Of a DNA stretch of 64,000 bases, positions 34,952 to 43,701 are shown one piece after another. The stretch covers positions 1 through 64,000 of the forward strand of contig JAHEYT010000042.1 in the NCBI GenBank assembly GCA_023251455.1, read 5' to 3'. Source of the DNA: Bacteroidota bacterium. Lineage in GTDB: Bacteria > Bacteroidota > Bacteroidia > Bacteroidales > Prolixibacteraceae. The position numbers were made by a program, and so were the translations under genes. Numbering within the stretch: position 1 is the stretch's first letter; each line of letters opens with the position of its first letter. The notes under the pieces are model-generated. The model was not told the origin of the DNA and did no database searches. It saw only the letters and a program-made list of their open reading frames with translations.

Positions 34952-35635
34952 ATGAAAAAATTAATTCTATTCACATTATTTGTCATTATTGCATTGGGTT
35001 TAAATGCTCAGGAAATCTTTTTCCCGACGAAGGAAGGTACTGTTCTGACATACCAATCATTCGACAAAAAAGACAAATTGTCGAGCACAGTAAAATATAC
35101 TATCACGCAATTGAGTATTAGAGGTAGCGACATGGACATCACATATCAGGTCGAATCGATTGATCCGAAAGACAAGCTTGTCTTCAAAGAAGAAATTACG
35201 ATTCAGCAAAAAGGCGATAAACTCTATTTCGACATGAGCAATTTTATCAATAAGGCTGCCTTTCAACAGGATGGTTCGATTCCTGCCGAAATTGAAATCA
35301 CCGGAAATAATCTGGAAGTACCGTCGAATCCAAATCCCGGCGATGTACTTCCCGATGCCAGTGTTGAAATGGCAATGAAAATAGGGTTCGTCAATATGAA
35401 AATGTCAGCCAATGTTACTAACCGCAAAGTTGAAGCCATTGAAGATATTACAGTTGCTGCCGGGACCTTCAAAGGGTACAAATTTTCGAGCGAGGTAAAC
35501 TCAACCGTGATGGGTATAAAAGTAAATTCGAAAAATACCGATTGGTATGCAAAAGGAATAGGTATCGTTAAATCAGAAAATTACGACAGAAACGGGAAAT
35601 TGCAATCGCGCACCGAACTGATCGAGGTAAAGTAA
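34952..35635 (+). CDS. exported beta-rich protein of unknown function
   Basis: This 227-residue protein has a signal peptide (about 1-19, ending GLNAQ). The mature part is mostly beta-strand and resembles DUF3108/TapB-like periplasmic proteins: EIFFPTKEGTVLTYQSFDKK near the start and GTFKGYKFSSEV, then DWYAKGIGIVKSENYDRNG near the end. Such proteins are found with envelope and T9SS genes, but no function is established. It lies 28 bases after the OmpA-like gene. Confidence 0.7.
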   Translation: MKKLILFTLFVIIALGLNAQEIFFPTKEGTVLTYQSFDKKDKLSSTVKYTITQLSIRGSDMDITYQVESIDPKDKLVFKEEITIQQKGDKLYFDMSNFINKAAFQQDGSIPAEIEITGNNLEVPSNPNPGDVLPDASVEMAMKIGFVNMKMSANVTNRKVEAIEDITVAAGTFKGYKFSSEVNSTVMGIKVNSKNTDWYAKGIGIVKSENYDRNGKLQSRTELIEVK

Positions 35636-35791
35636 CTCAGTAAAAAATTTAGCTGGAAATTCTGGCACATGGTAAAAAGATCAGAGGCTGATCGTGCAAA
35701 ATTATTTGAGCAAACCGATCAGATTTTTGAAAGAATAACAGCACTTTAATACCTCGATGAAATGAGTTTATGAATCCAAAAGAAATAAACT

Positions 35792-36757
35792 ATGAAGAAG
35801 CACATTGCACTAGTGATTTTGTTTTTGGAAATAACAACTGGTTCTTTTGCTCAGGAACTCCCGCTTATTCTTGACCATCCGGGCACTTTCGAAATCCTCA
35901 ACCGGATAGATTATGCGATGGCTGATTGCGGTTTCGCCAAAGCTGAAATGACCACCAATCTTCAGAAAATCAATGAATTGGTCGGTGTCATACGAAAAAA
36001 TCCCGTATTGAGTGAACCGAAGGGTTTTGATGGCAGAGCCAGAATTTACAATGCCGTTAATTGAAAGGATGATGGGGCCTTCGGAGTACCTTCCCGAATC
36101 AGTTTTGAATTTGCTTCGTGGTACAGGCTGAAAGACGGAAAAGCTGTTCGTAATTTGATAGAACCTCCTGAATGGTCGTTGATCATCAATAAATTGGTGC
36201 CAATCGGGCATGGATTTTATTCCGATAGGTTTTCGCGAAATCCCGACTTTTTTACCGTTCCTGAAAAGAAAGAAACCATTGAGCCTGGAATTGATGTTTA
36301 CGATGGCGAGTGTTACGTGGTATACAATCCCGATCGTCCGGATTATTGGGTACCTGTTACTGTAAAAGAAGCTTTTGATGTAGTATTTGCTGAGAATAGG
36401 AAAATCACAGATCAAATTCAGAGAGATATGATGCTGGAATATCTGAATGCGGAATGGGAGGCTATACCTAAAGAAGATTGGAACAAGCCGGCAACTTTTA
36501 GTGGGATGATTTCAAAGATTGGTACCAAAGAGGGATTCCCATTCATTATGAAAGTAAATCCTGCCTATTGGGATAAAAACAGGCCAAAATCTGATATTCA
36601 GTTTATCTACTTCCGAATGGTTGGCAATAAGTCATACCTGAAACAAAATAGTGATGCAGCATTGAAAAACAACGGTATCAGCTATGCGCTTTATCGTTTT
36701 GAGGAATCACTTGATATTGATTTTGTAAGATCGCTCAGACCATTGGTTGGCAAATAG
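35792..36757 (+). pseudogene. exported protein of unknown function, interrupted by one in-frame TGA
   Basis: One continuous frame of 322 codons is split only by TGA at 36062-36064; both sides (residues 1-90 and 92-321) are otherwise open and in the same frame. A signal peptide is present (KKHIALVILFLEITTGSFAQ). The sequence across the stop reads IYNAVN-stop-KDDGAFGVPSRI, where TGG (Trp) would be one base away. No family is recognised. The downstream part contains YDGECYVVYNPDRPDYWVPV and ends SLDIDFVRSLRP. It is either a recent nonsense mutation, a sequencing error, or a gene in which the N-terminal peptide alone is now made. Confidence 0.7.
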
Positions 36758-36778
36758 TTTTGAGGATAGAAAAAATGA

Positions 36779-36817
36779 AAAGAGTTCATAAGTGACAAAA
36801 TGACTTATGAACTCTTT
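36779..36817. terminator. bidirectional terminator between converging genes
   Basis: AAAGAGTTCATAAGT (36779-36793) and its exact complement (36803-36817) form a 15-bp stem with a 9-base loop, followed by a T-rich run. It separates the interrupted plus-strand gene from the minus-strand ECF operon. Confidence 0.88.
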
Positions 36818-36836
36818 CTTTTTTAAATATTCCAGT

Positions 36837-39413
36837 TTATTTTGTTACCGAAAAATTAGTTTTTCCAGAGCCAACGCGGCCATCCGGGGTTGTTCCCTGC
36901 ACTTCAATCACAAAATCGGAGATCACTTTTCCTGTCGTAACTTCAAATTCAAACTGGCCGGTTTGATCTACATTCTGATCCGGAATCCAAAGCAAAGTAG
37001 TCCTGTTATCGCGCTTCGGATTTACAGGGTCGGTCGAAAATGCATTTGCAATGCGGAACTCACCATCGCGTTTTTCAGTAGCTTCATTTGGAGTTTTAAT
37101 TTCCGTAGCTTGTGCTTTCTTCTGAAATATTTCAATCACTCCAACTGAATTTAACCCGGTATATTTTTGAATATCCATTGGGTTGGTCGAAACATTGATG
37201 TGATCAATTTCCGAAGGCGAAAGGTTTTGAATGACTCCAATATCAGTGCCCATTTGTTGCCCGTCTAAAACAATTAAAGCCCCTCCCTGATAATTGAGCG
37301 AATTCTCGGATCCAAAAAATACGATCTGATTATTCACAATCTTATATGGCTTTATTGTTTTTATGACGTCCATAAGACTAGTTGCAGAGCTTAACAGCTT
37401 GCGTTGATTATCTAAACCTTGTGTGTTGACTTTCAACACTTTTGGAGCCTTTGGAAACAAATCCTCGTTGTTAGTGAAATAGGATTTATTGGCTATTGTT
37501 TCTGAGTTTATCAGGCTGTATTTCTGCATATTATCCGCAATGTAAACCGAAATCTGACCTTCAAGATTCTTGATCAGATTTACCTTCAACTCACGTTTCC
37601 CTTCAGAATCAGTAGCTTTAGTCGAAAAATCGTCGACATTGCTCATATACAAATTCGGAAAAGAAAAGATACCTTCAGAATTGGTCGTGGTAGTGTGCAA
37701 TTGCATGTTTTTATTATTCACTAAACTCACTTTCGCTTTATTAATTTTAAGTCCGTTTTTATCAGTAACAACCCCTGATATTCTGAAGTTTGCCGTATTA
37801 ATATAAGAAGCATTTTCGGGCTTAAACTGCCTGATTTTAACCCAATCGAAACCTTTTAACCGATTTGCAATAAGAAATACATCCAGTAGCGCCGCATTAT
37901 TGATTTTGTCTTTAAATGCTTCAGGAAATAGGGAAAATGGAGTTTCGACTTCTGACTCAATCTGAAGATATTCCTCAATTTGTGGTTTGTCTGGATTGCT
38001 GCGGAATTTGTCGGCAACCGATACAGCAACATTTCCTGAAACTGGTTGGTTATTTTCGTCGGTCAGCCGAACTTTTACAGTCATCTTTCCGTTGGCTGGC
38101 AAGTTAGCTTTTTCAGGCAGAACCTCGATCTTAAGCTGTTGCTTATTGTCTCGGTAAATAATACGCTCGGCCAGTAAGTTTCCTTCTTTCGAAAATGCCG
38201 ATAATAAGTTAATACCCTGAGGCAATTGATCGGCAGGAATTTTTAATCTTCCAACTCCGTTAATTTCCATGTCGCCAGCCCAATACACATTATTTCCATG
38301 GGTAATGGTCAGTGCCACGGAGTGCTTTTGTTTGTCAGGGTAAATCAGGTTGGTATAAATAAATTCACCATCGGTTTTTATCACCGAAAGAGCAAGCCCA
38401 TCGGCGGCAGGCGCAGGAAGTTCAAACGATTGGTTTTGTCCGGTTGTTCCCGAAAGAAGAAGTTTGAGCTTTTGTTGTCCGAGATTGATAACAGAGAAAA
38501 GTCCAAGTCCTTTGGTTAATGTTTTAACCGGTGTAACATGTCCGCCTTCCTGGTTCAAAACAGTTCCTTCCACATCAACAGGAATTCCCCATTTGTTAAA
38601 GGCCGTGAATCCAATCCTGGTAGGTATTCCAGCGATTAGATTTCCACCTTCAGGATAGAACTTTATCACAACCGGATCGAGGTTTGATGGTAGAAATACT
38701 TCATGTTTCCATTCATCTTTGTAATCAGATAATTCACAAATAAATGGTTCACCATTGGTTTTAGACGGAATCGTAAAAGGGATCGTGACTTTACCATTCT
38801 CATCGGTTTTGAGTTTATCCTTTTCGATAACTTCTGAGCCATTTTTTATTTGATACCGTAGCTGCTCGTTTTTTTGAACTACGCCCAAAACATCATGGAG
38901 AACAACCAATAATTCGTTCTTTTTTCCGGAAATTGAAATGCTATCTTTCGCAGCTGCCTGAACAACCCACTGGTTACTGTATTCCGGATCAATTTTCAAC
39001 TTTGTAGTAGATACCTGCTCCAGTGAACTCTGCTCCTGAGAATATGCAACCAAAAAATAGTTATCTCCAGCCAGATCTGCCGGTATTTTCAAGTCGCCCA
39101 CAGTTGAACCATTACTTAGTTTGAAAACATCCTTCACTACTGCTTTCCCTGCTTTATCAAACAGACTAAGATTAAGTTTACTAATTTCATAAGAATCTTG
39201 CGGCTTATCTGGCTCGGCAGTAAAAGCCCGAAACCAAATTGTCTCTCCTGGTTTGTAATGAACTTTATCGGTCATTACAAAAACATTCTCACGAGGATAA
39301 AAGCTGAAATAGTTGGTAATCTGGAGACTAATTTTAGGGATTGGCCCCTGATCCTGTGCCGAAAGCACTGTTCCAGCCAAAACCATCGCTAACAAAAAGA
39401 TTAATGATTTCAT
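36837..39413 (-). CDS. MG2-like exported protein with a TonB Plug-like domain and no barrel
   Basis: This 858-residue exported protein has a signal peptide (about 1-19). Residues 40-140 form an MG2/macroglobulin-like domain (VFVMTDKVHYKPGETIWFRAF split as TDKVHYKPGETIWFR), followed by further Ig-like domains to about residue 560, a CarboxypepD-reg-like unit near 565-640 (ISGVVTDKNGLKINKAKVSL), and a Plug-like segment near 735-790 (VLDGQQMGTDIGVIQNLSPS and NSVGVIEIFQKK). There is no C-terminal beta-barrel. Such proteins are common in Bacteroidota but uncharacterised; roles in surface protein handling or receptor partnership are inferred. It is the last gene of the ECF/FecR operon, 10 bases after the previous one. 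Confidence 0.82.
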   Translation of the reverse strand: MKSLIFLLAMVLAGTVLSAQDQGPIPKISLQITNYFSFYPRENVFVMTDKVHYKPGETIWFRAFTAEPDKPQDSYEISKLNLSLFDKAGKAVVKDVFKLSNGSTVGDLKIPADLAGDNYFLVAYSQEQSSLEQVSTTKLKIDPEYSNQWVVQAAAKDSISISGKKNELLVVLHDVLGVVQKNEQLRYQIKNGSEVIEKDKLKTDENGKVTIPFTIPSKTNGEPFICELSDYKDEWKHEVFLPSNLDPVVIKFYPEGGNLIAGIPTRIGFTAFNKWGIPVDVEGTVLNQEGGHVTPVKTLTKGLGLFSVINLGQQKLKLLLSGTTGQNQSFELPAPAADGLALSVIKTDGEFIYTNLIYPDKQKHSVALTITHGNNVYWAGDMEINGVGRLKIPADQLPQGINLLSAFSKEGNLLAERIIYRDNKQQLKIEVLPEKANLPANGKMTVKVRLTDENNQPVSGNVAVSVADKFRSNPDKPQIEEYLQIESEVETPFSLFPEAFKDKINNAALLDVFLIANRLKGFDWVKIRQFKPENASYINTANFRISGVVTDKNGLKINKAKVSLVNNKNMQLHTTTTNSEGIFSFPNLYMSNVDDFSTKATDSEGKRELKVNLIKNLEGQISVYIADNMQKYSLINSETIANKSYFTNNEDLFPKAPKVLKVNTQGLDNQRKLLSSATSLMDVIKTIKPYKIVNNQIVFFGSENSLNYQGGALIVLDGQQMGTDIGVIQNLSPSEIDHINVSTNPMDIQKYTGLNSVGVIEIFQKKAQATEIKTPNEATEKRDGEFRIANAFSTDPVNPKRDNRTTLLWIPDQNVDQTGQFEFEVTTGKVISDFVIEVQGTTPDGRVGSGKTNFSVTK

Positions 39414-39423
39414 ATGTCTGATA

Positions 39424-40995
39424 TTATTGATTGTTGATAGTGTGTGTTTTATGTGAATTAAATAATGTGTCGTTTTTCATGGAATAATCCAGCAAAGATT
39501 TCCTTAGTTCTTCTGATGGTTTGATGATGTTGTTATCGCCCCAAAAACCATCGTCAAAATTGGTAACGATTTCAGTAAATATATCTTTGGAATTAAACAT
39601 TTCATCCCTTTTGAACTGCGTTCCGTCATCGGGTTTAAAATCTGTGATCAGTAATTCTGAATCGCTGTAAAAAACCGAATTGACCTTATCCTCTTTGCTC
39701 TTAACCCTAAAACTGATAGAAGCCTGTGCCGTACTCAAGTGCCATTTGTTGTTGGCTCTTCGATAGCTTACTTTATAATCAACTTTGGTTGGCCTGACGT
39801 AAAAATCTTTGGGCTTCTTTTTGATGAGCGATTCGTGCGCAAATTTTAGTCCGGCACGACTAAGCCCGAATTCGACCCTAACCAACGCAAAAGAAGACAT
39901 GTCAACATATAATTTACCCTGATAGCAAGGATAATCAACTTTCTCCTTCGGTTTAAAATGAATGACATACGTATCGCGATTATCAACTTCAATAATTCCT
40001 TCCGTAGAAAATTTGTAAAACTCCCAAAATTCAGGATCAAGAAATGAATCAAGGGTTTTTACTACATCCAGTTTTGTAATGTAATATGGCCCGCCTTGTA
40101 TCTTAAAATCAACAAATTTAAACGGCATAACATTCAGACTTTTACGCCCTTTAATCACCTTGACCTTGTCCTGAGCAAATGAATTGTCATACGAAGCTTT
40201 TCTAATTTCCATAAGTGCTTCAGCCACATCGATGTACGTGTTGTCTTGTTTCAAAACTTCCCGGTAAAAGGAAGTCATGATCTCAACATCGTGAGAATAA
40301 TTAAGTGGAATTTTAGAAAGTATTTTGCGTATAATATCCTCCGAATTAATGACTGTTACTTTAATTTCTTTAAGCTGAACAGAAGAGGGTTCCAGGGAAA
40401 TGGTGTAATTCTTATCTATAATTTCGCTTATTGGTTGCGACTGCTGCCGGTATCCCAAACAAGAAATAATGATGGTATCTTCCTTCATCGATTCCGAAAT
40501 CTTCAGTACAAATTCACCATCGTTGTTCGAAACTGAGCCAATGTTTTTCCTTAAAACAAAAATACTGGAATAGGGTAAAGCGTCCATTTCTTCACTGTCG
40601 ATTACTTTTCCCCTGAAAACGATAATCTTTGGCTTTTCCTTCTCTACATCAGCTTCATTTTTTTTTACATCCTCTACCTCCGGAATACCAATAATGATTT
40701 GTTCTCCAAGCACTTTGTAAGCGAACTTGGCATTGAATAAAGTGTCGAGGGTTTCCTTAATGGTTTTTTCAGCGATTGAAATATCTGTTCTTCTTTCTGC
40801 TTCAATCAGTACGGCATCGTATGAGAAAAATACTTGTGCCTGCGACGAAATTTTCTCCAGGATTGAAGCTATCGTTTCATTTTGTGCTTCGAGGTTTATT
40901 TTCTTATCCAGTACGGAATTGTTCTCCTTTTGTCCGAGGGCAATCCTAAACGACAAAAGGAAAACAATTAAAAATAATCCGTAAGCTGGCTTCAT
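39424..40995 (-). CDS. STN-domain and CarboxypepD-regulatory exported protein
   Basis: This 523-residue exported protein has a signal peptide (1-21, ending RIALGQ), then an STN domain at about 33-104 (INLEAQNETIASILEKISSQ; FFSYDAVLI; GEQIIIGI), a charged linker, and a CarboxypepD-reg-like domain at 127-200 (VFRGKVIDSEEMDALPYSSI). Residues 200-500 are a beta-rich region found in uncharacterised Bacteroidota proteins (FYREVLKQDNTYIDVAEALM), ending without a TonB barrel. STN domains normally let outer-membrane receptors signal to FecR; here the domain sits in a smaller protein. It lies 2 bases from the preceding gene in the operon. Confidence 0.85.
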   Translation of the reverse strand: MKPAYGLFLIVFLLSFRIALGQKENNSVLDKKINLEAQNETIASILEKISSQAQVFFSYDAVLIEAERRTDISIAEKTIKETLDTLFNAKFAYKVLGEQIIIGIPEVEDVKKNEADVEKEKPKIIVFRGKVIDSEEMDALPYSSIFVLRKNIGSVSNNDGEFVLKISESMKEDTIIISCLGYRQQSQPISEIIDKNYTISLEPSSVQLKEIKVTVINSEDIIRKILSKIPLNYSHDVEIMTSFYREVLKQDNTYIDVAEALMEIRKASYDNSFAQDKVKVIKGRKSLNVMPFKFVDFKIQGGPYYITKLDVVKTLDSFLDPEFWEFYKFSTEGIIEVDNRDTYVIHFKPKEKVDYPCYQGKLYVDMSSFALVRVEFGLSRAGLKFAHESLIKKKPKDFYVRPTKVDYKVSYRRANNKWHLSTAQASISFRVKSKEDKVNSVFYSDSELLITDFKPDDGTQFKRDEMFNSKDIFTEIVTNFDDGFWGDNNIIKPSEELRKSLLDYSMKNDTLFNSHKTHTINNQ

Positions 40996-40997
40996 CC

Positions 40998-42623
40998 TCA
41001 GAACATTTTTTTCAGAAAAAATTCAGTTTTTACCTGTTCTCCATTTCGAAGAACGGTCATTTTAATTCTTCTATCTTGCTGACTTTGGAATAACAAATTT
41101 ATATCATTTAAGGTTAAAGCTTTATTACTTGTACTATTTAATGAAATAATCTGGTCATTTTCAAGAATTCCGGCGTAATAGGCTGGCGAATTCTTACGGA
41201 TATTGCTGACCAGGAAGATTGGCAGGCCAGGCATTGGATTGGTTACCTCTAATCCGCTCATGTTGTAGTTGAATTCATCTTTCAGATCTCCATTTGGCCG
41301 TAAAATGAGTCGTTTGCCAGGATAGTCCATTGTAATGTAAAACCTTCTCAGAATCTCAGCGCCAAGGGTTCCGTTGCGATCGTTTTTCCCTATTAACTGA
41401 TCGACCAATTCATTATCGGGAAATGCGACTATTGGTTCATACAATACGAGTGGTCCCACCCAGATGGCTCCGATTCGTCCTTTTTTCCCATATAAATCAC
41501 CACTTAAGCCACGCCCCAAAAAGGTCTCAATGTGGTTTTCAGGAAGTGAAATCCGATTGTCAGAATTTGTTGACAACCAGATCGCATCGCTTGCACCGGT
41601 ATCAACAAGCAATTTCACCGGAACATCTTCATTTTTGTCGGTAACAATACTGGTTGTTACAAAAGGTTTGCCCTGTTCGAAACTAAGTGGAAGCACGATG
41701 TCTCTTTCCCTCTCCTTGTATTCAAAGTATTCGGGCTTTATCAGTGTAATTTTGTGTTCCGCATAGTCAATTTTAACCACATAATCTTTGAATAGGTTAA
41801 AACCAATCAGGCCATGAACAGGCATTCCAAGAATGTGTGATATTTGGAAATTTTCGTTGATTACCATGTGAATTTCCTGGTCATAGGCTACCAGTCCATT
41901 CAGATTGATGGTATTATTCCCTGAACGGTACGCTGTAAGCTGCTCACCTTCACCAAGTCCCTTTACACTGATTGGCTGAAGGTAATTCAGGTTCAGTTTG
42001 TTAACAAAAGGCAACTCAGTAATAATCGGATATCTGACACCAGTATCCAGAATGAAATTTAAAGTATCCGAATTATTAATCGCTACTGGAATAATAACCA
42101 GATTATTGGATGATTTAAAAGGGAATGTTATCGACTTTTTTTTCGGATTATCAAACACAAACCCCGCCTGGTCGGTGTAGTTTCTCAACTTTTTGTCATA
42201 GTCGAGATTTTTATCCACTTGATCATGATCTCTGACAACCAGAAGATTATCCTGTATTTCGAAAAGAAGCTTGGAATCTTTCATCAATTGGCTAAGCACA
42301 TCCTTTATTGGTTTGTTTGACATGTTTAGACTAATATTCTTTCCCACAATCAGGTCAGAATTGTATGAATAGTCGAGGTGAAGATAATTGCAGATTCGCT
42401 CAATCACAGTCGAAAGCGACTCATTTTCAGCATAAATACTGATATTCTGGTCAAGAACACCGGCTTTTTGATCCTTTTTGAGTTCCTGGACCTTATTTTG
42501 AAGAGTGCTTTGTTTTGTTGTCTTGGTGTTTTGTTTCTGGCTAAAAGACTGAAACGACATCGTGACAAACAAAGTACAAATTATGAAAAATATATGTAGC
42601 GGTATAATTCGAATTGTTTTCAT
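40998..42623 (-). CDS. STN-domain retropepsin-like aspartic protease with PDZ domain
   Basis: This 541-residue exported protein has a signal peptide (about 1-29). An STN domain follows at 59-131 (NISIYAENESLSTVIERICN; YSYNSDLIVGKNISL). Two aspartic-protease motifs follow, FILDTGVRYPII (Asp193) and LLVDTGASDAIW (Asp341), as in two-lobed retropepsin-like proteins (aspartyl protease family), with GLIGFNLFKDYVVKIDY and LGAEILRRFYITMDYPGKR as the second strands. A PDZ domain closes the protein (about 455-540, SPAYYAGILENDQIISLNST). A periplasmic protease that reads or trims envelope proteins is plausible. The STN plus protease combination directly downstream of FecR is unusual. Confidence 0.85.
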   Translation of the reverse strand: MKTIRIIPLHIFFIICTLFVTMSFQSFSQKQNTKTTKQSTLQNKVQELKKDQKAGVLDQNISIYAENESLSTVIERICNYLHLDYSYNSDLIVGKNISLNMSNKPIKDVLSQLMKDSKLLFEIQDNLLVVRDHDQVDKNLDYDKKLRNYTDQAGFVFDNPKKKSITFPFKSSNNLVIIPVAINNSDTLNFILDTGVRYPIITELPFVNKLNLNYLQPISVKGLGEGEQLTAYRSGNNTINLNGLVAYDQEIHMVINENFQISHILGMPVHGLIGFNLFKDYVVKIDYAEHKITLIKPEYFEYKERERDIVLPLSFEQGKPFVTTSIVTDKNEDVPVKLLVDTGASDAIWLSTNSDNRISLPENHIETFLGRGLSGDLYGKKGRIGAIWVGPLVLYEPIVAFPDNELVDQLIGKNDRNGTLGAEILRRFYITMDYPGKRLILRPNGDLKDEFNYNMSGLEVTNPMPGLPIFLVSNIRKNSPAYYAGILENDQIISLNSTSNKALTLNDINLLFQSQQDRRIKMTVLRNGEQVKTEFFLKKMF

Positions 42624-42642
42624 GGCATTTAAACAATTAAAG

Positions 42643-43689
42643 TTAGGATCGAGCCCTTAAAAAATACTGCCCGTTGATTTCCTGAACCTCGATATTAAAA
42701 GTAGTCTCGATGACTTTCAGTATAAAATCGAGAGGATAGTTATTAAATTGGGCAGTGAGCAGGAGTTCGTTTAGCTTTGGATCGGCCAAACGGATGTTTA
42801 CTTTGTAAACTTTTTCTATATTTCCAATTACTTCGCGTAACGAAGTCGCCTTAAAAATTAGGTTTCGCGTCTTCCAGGCTAAAAAATTAGGATCATGGTT
42901 TGTGGTTTTTTGCAACGTCTTGCTCGCATAAACCAAAGTTCCTTTATCGCCCGGAGTCAGGATCAGTTCATCGGTTTGTAATGCTTCAGTCATTTGGTTC
43001 ATAACCTGCACTTTGCCTGTCTGAACAATGACTTCCACCAATTTTGTATCCGGATATGCGCTCACATTAAAACTGGTACCAAGAACTTTGATTTGCGCTT
43101 TTCCGGCGTGAATAATGAAAGGTTTATTTTTGTTCGGTTTAACTTCAAAAAAGGCTTCTCCTTCAATCGTTATCTCTCGGGTTTTACGGCCAAATTTCTT
43201 TGGATAAAATACTTTGGTGTCGCTGTTTAAAGTAACCAAGGTACCGTCGGGTAATGTGAATGTGTTTAAAACCTTGTCGGTAGCTGTTAATTCTAACACA
43301 GCAACTGTTGCCGATGGATTATAAAAAACTTCATATCCGGAAACCAGCAGTAAAGCTGCAACCAGGATCGCTGCAGCAACCCTGTATAATGGATTTGAAA
43401 TTAACTTTCGGATTATTGTATTTTCTGATGAAATTCGATTGTGAATCCGCGATTCAACTTTTCCCCACGCCTGCTCTGCCGGATACTTTTTCAGATCAAA
43501 ATACAAGTCAACCTGCTTTGTCATTTTCAGAAGTTGCTCGCCTTCGTTTTCTGACGAAAATATTTCCTTAACAACAGACTTGTTTTCTTCTGCTGCAACT
43601 TCAGGATTTTCGTCGTAAATCGATTTAGCGAGTAACTCCCAATTTTTATCGTCAATATGTTGATTTGTTTTCATACAACTCAAAGACAT
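42643..43689 (-). CDS. FecR-family anti-sigma factor
   Basis: This 348-residue single-pass membrane protein sits in the inner membrane. The cytoplasmic N-terminus (1-95) should hold the sigma factor, a membrane helix covers about 101-120 (LYRVAAAILVAALLLVSGYE), and the periplasmic FecR domain follows (TFTLPDGTLVTLNSDTKVFY; EITIEGEAFFEV; VIVQTGKVQV). The C-terminal DUF4974 (about 275-346, ATSLREVIGNIEKVYKVNIR) resembles the STN fold of the two proteins encoded downstream. The start may be the ATG six codons in (43674). It lies 12 bases after the sigma gene. In this family, a signal on the periplasmic side leads to proteolysis or a shape change that frees the sigma factor. Confidence 0.92.
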   Translation of the reverse strand: MSLSCMKTNQHIDDKNWELLAKSIYDENPEVAAEENKSVVKEIFSSENEGEQLLKMTKQVDLYFDLKKYPAEQAWGKVESRIHNRISSENTIIRKLISNPLYRVAAAILVAALLLVSGYEVFYNPSATVAVLELTATDKVLNTFTLPDGTLVTLNSDTKVFYPKKFGRKTREITIEGEAFFEVKPNKNKPFIIHAGKAQIKVLGTSFNVSAYPDTKLVEVIVQTGKVQVMNQMTEALQTDELILTPGDKGTLVYASKTLQKTTNHDPNFLAWKTRNLIFKATSLREVIGNIEKVYKVNIRLADPKLNELLLTAQFNNYPLDFILKVIETTFNIEVQEINGQYFLRARS

Positions 43690-43701
43690 TAAAGTACAGG
43701 A

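Noticed and set aside
35679..35693. GATCAG/CTGATC hairpin
   Set aside because: It is a 6-bp stem only, too small to support a terminator or operator call.
35669..35749. 26-codon ORF starting MVKRSEADRAKLFEQ
   Set aside because: It could be a gene fragment, but nothing beyond an open frame supports it and no family is recognised.
35810..36415. 201-codon minus-strand ORF opposite the TGA-interrupted gene
   Set aside because: The plus-strand frame has a signal peptide and normal codon use on both sides of the stop. The minus-strand translation looks like a shadow and has no start context.
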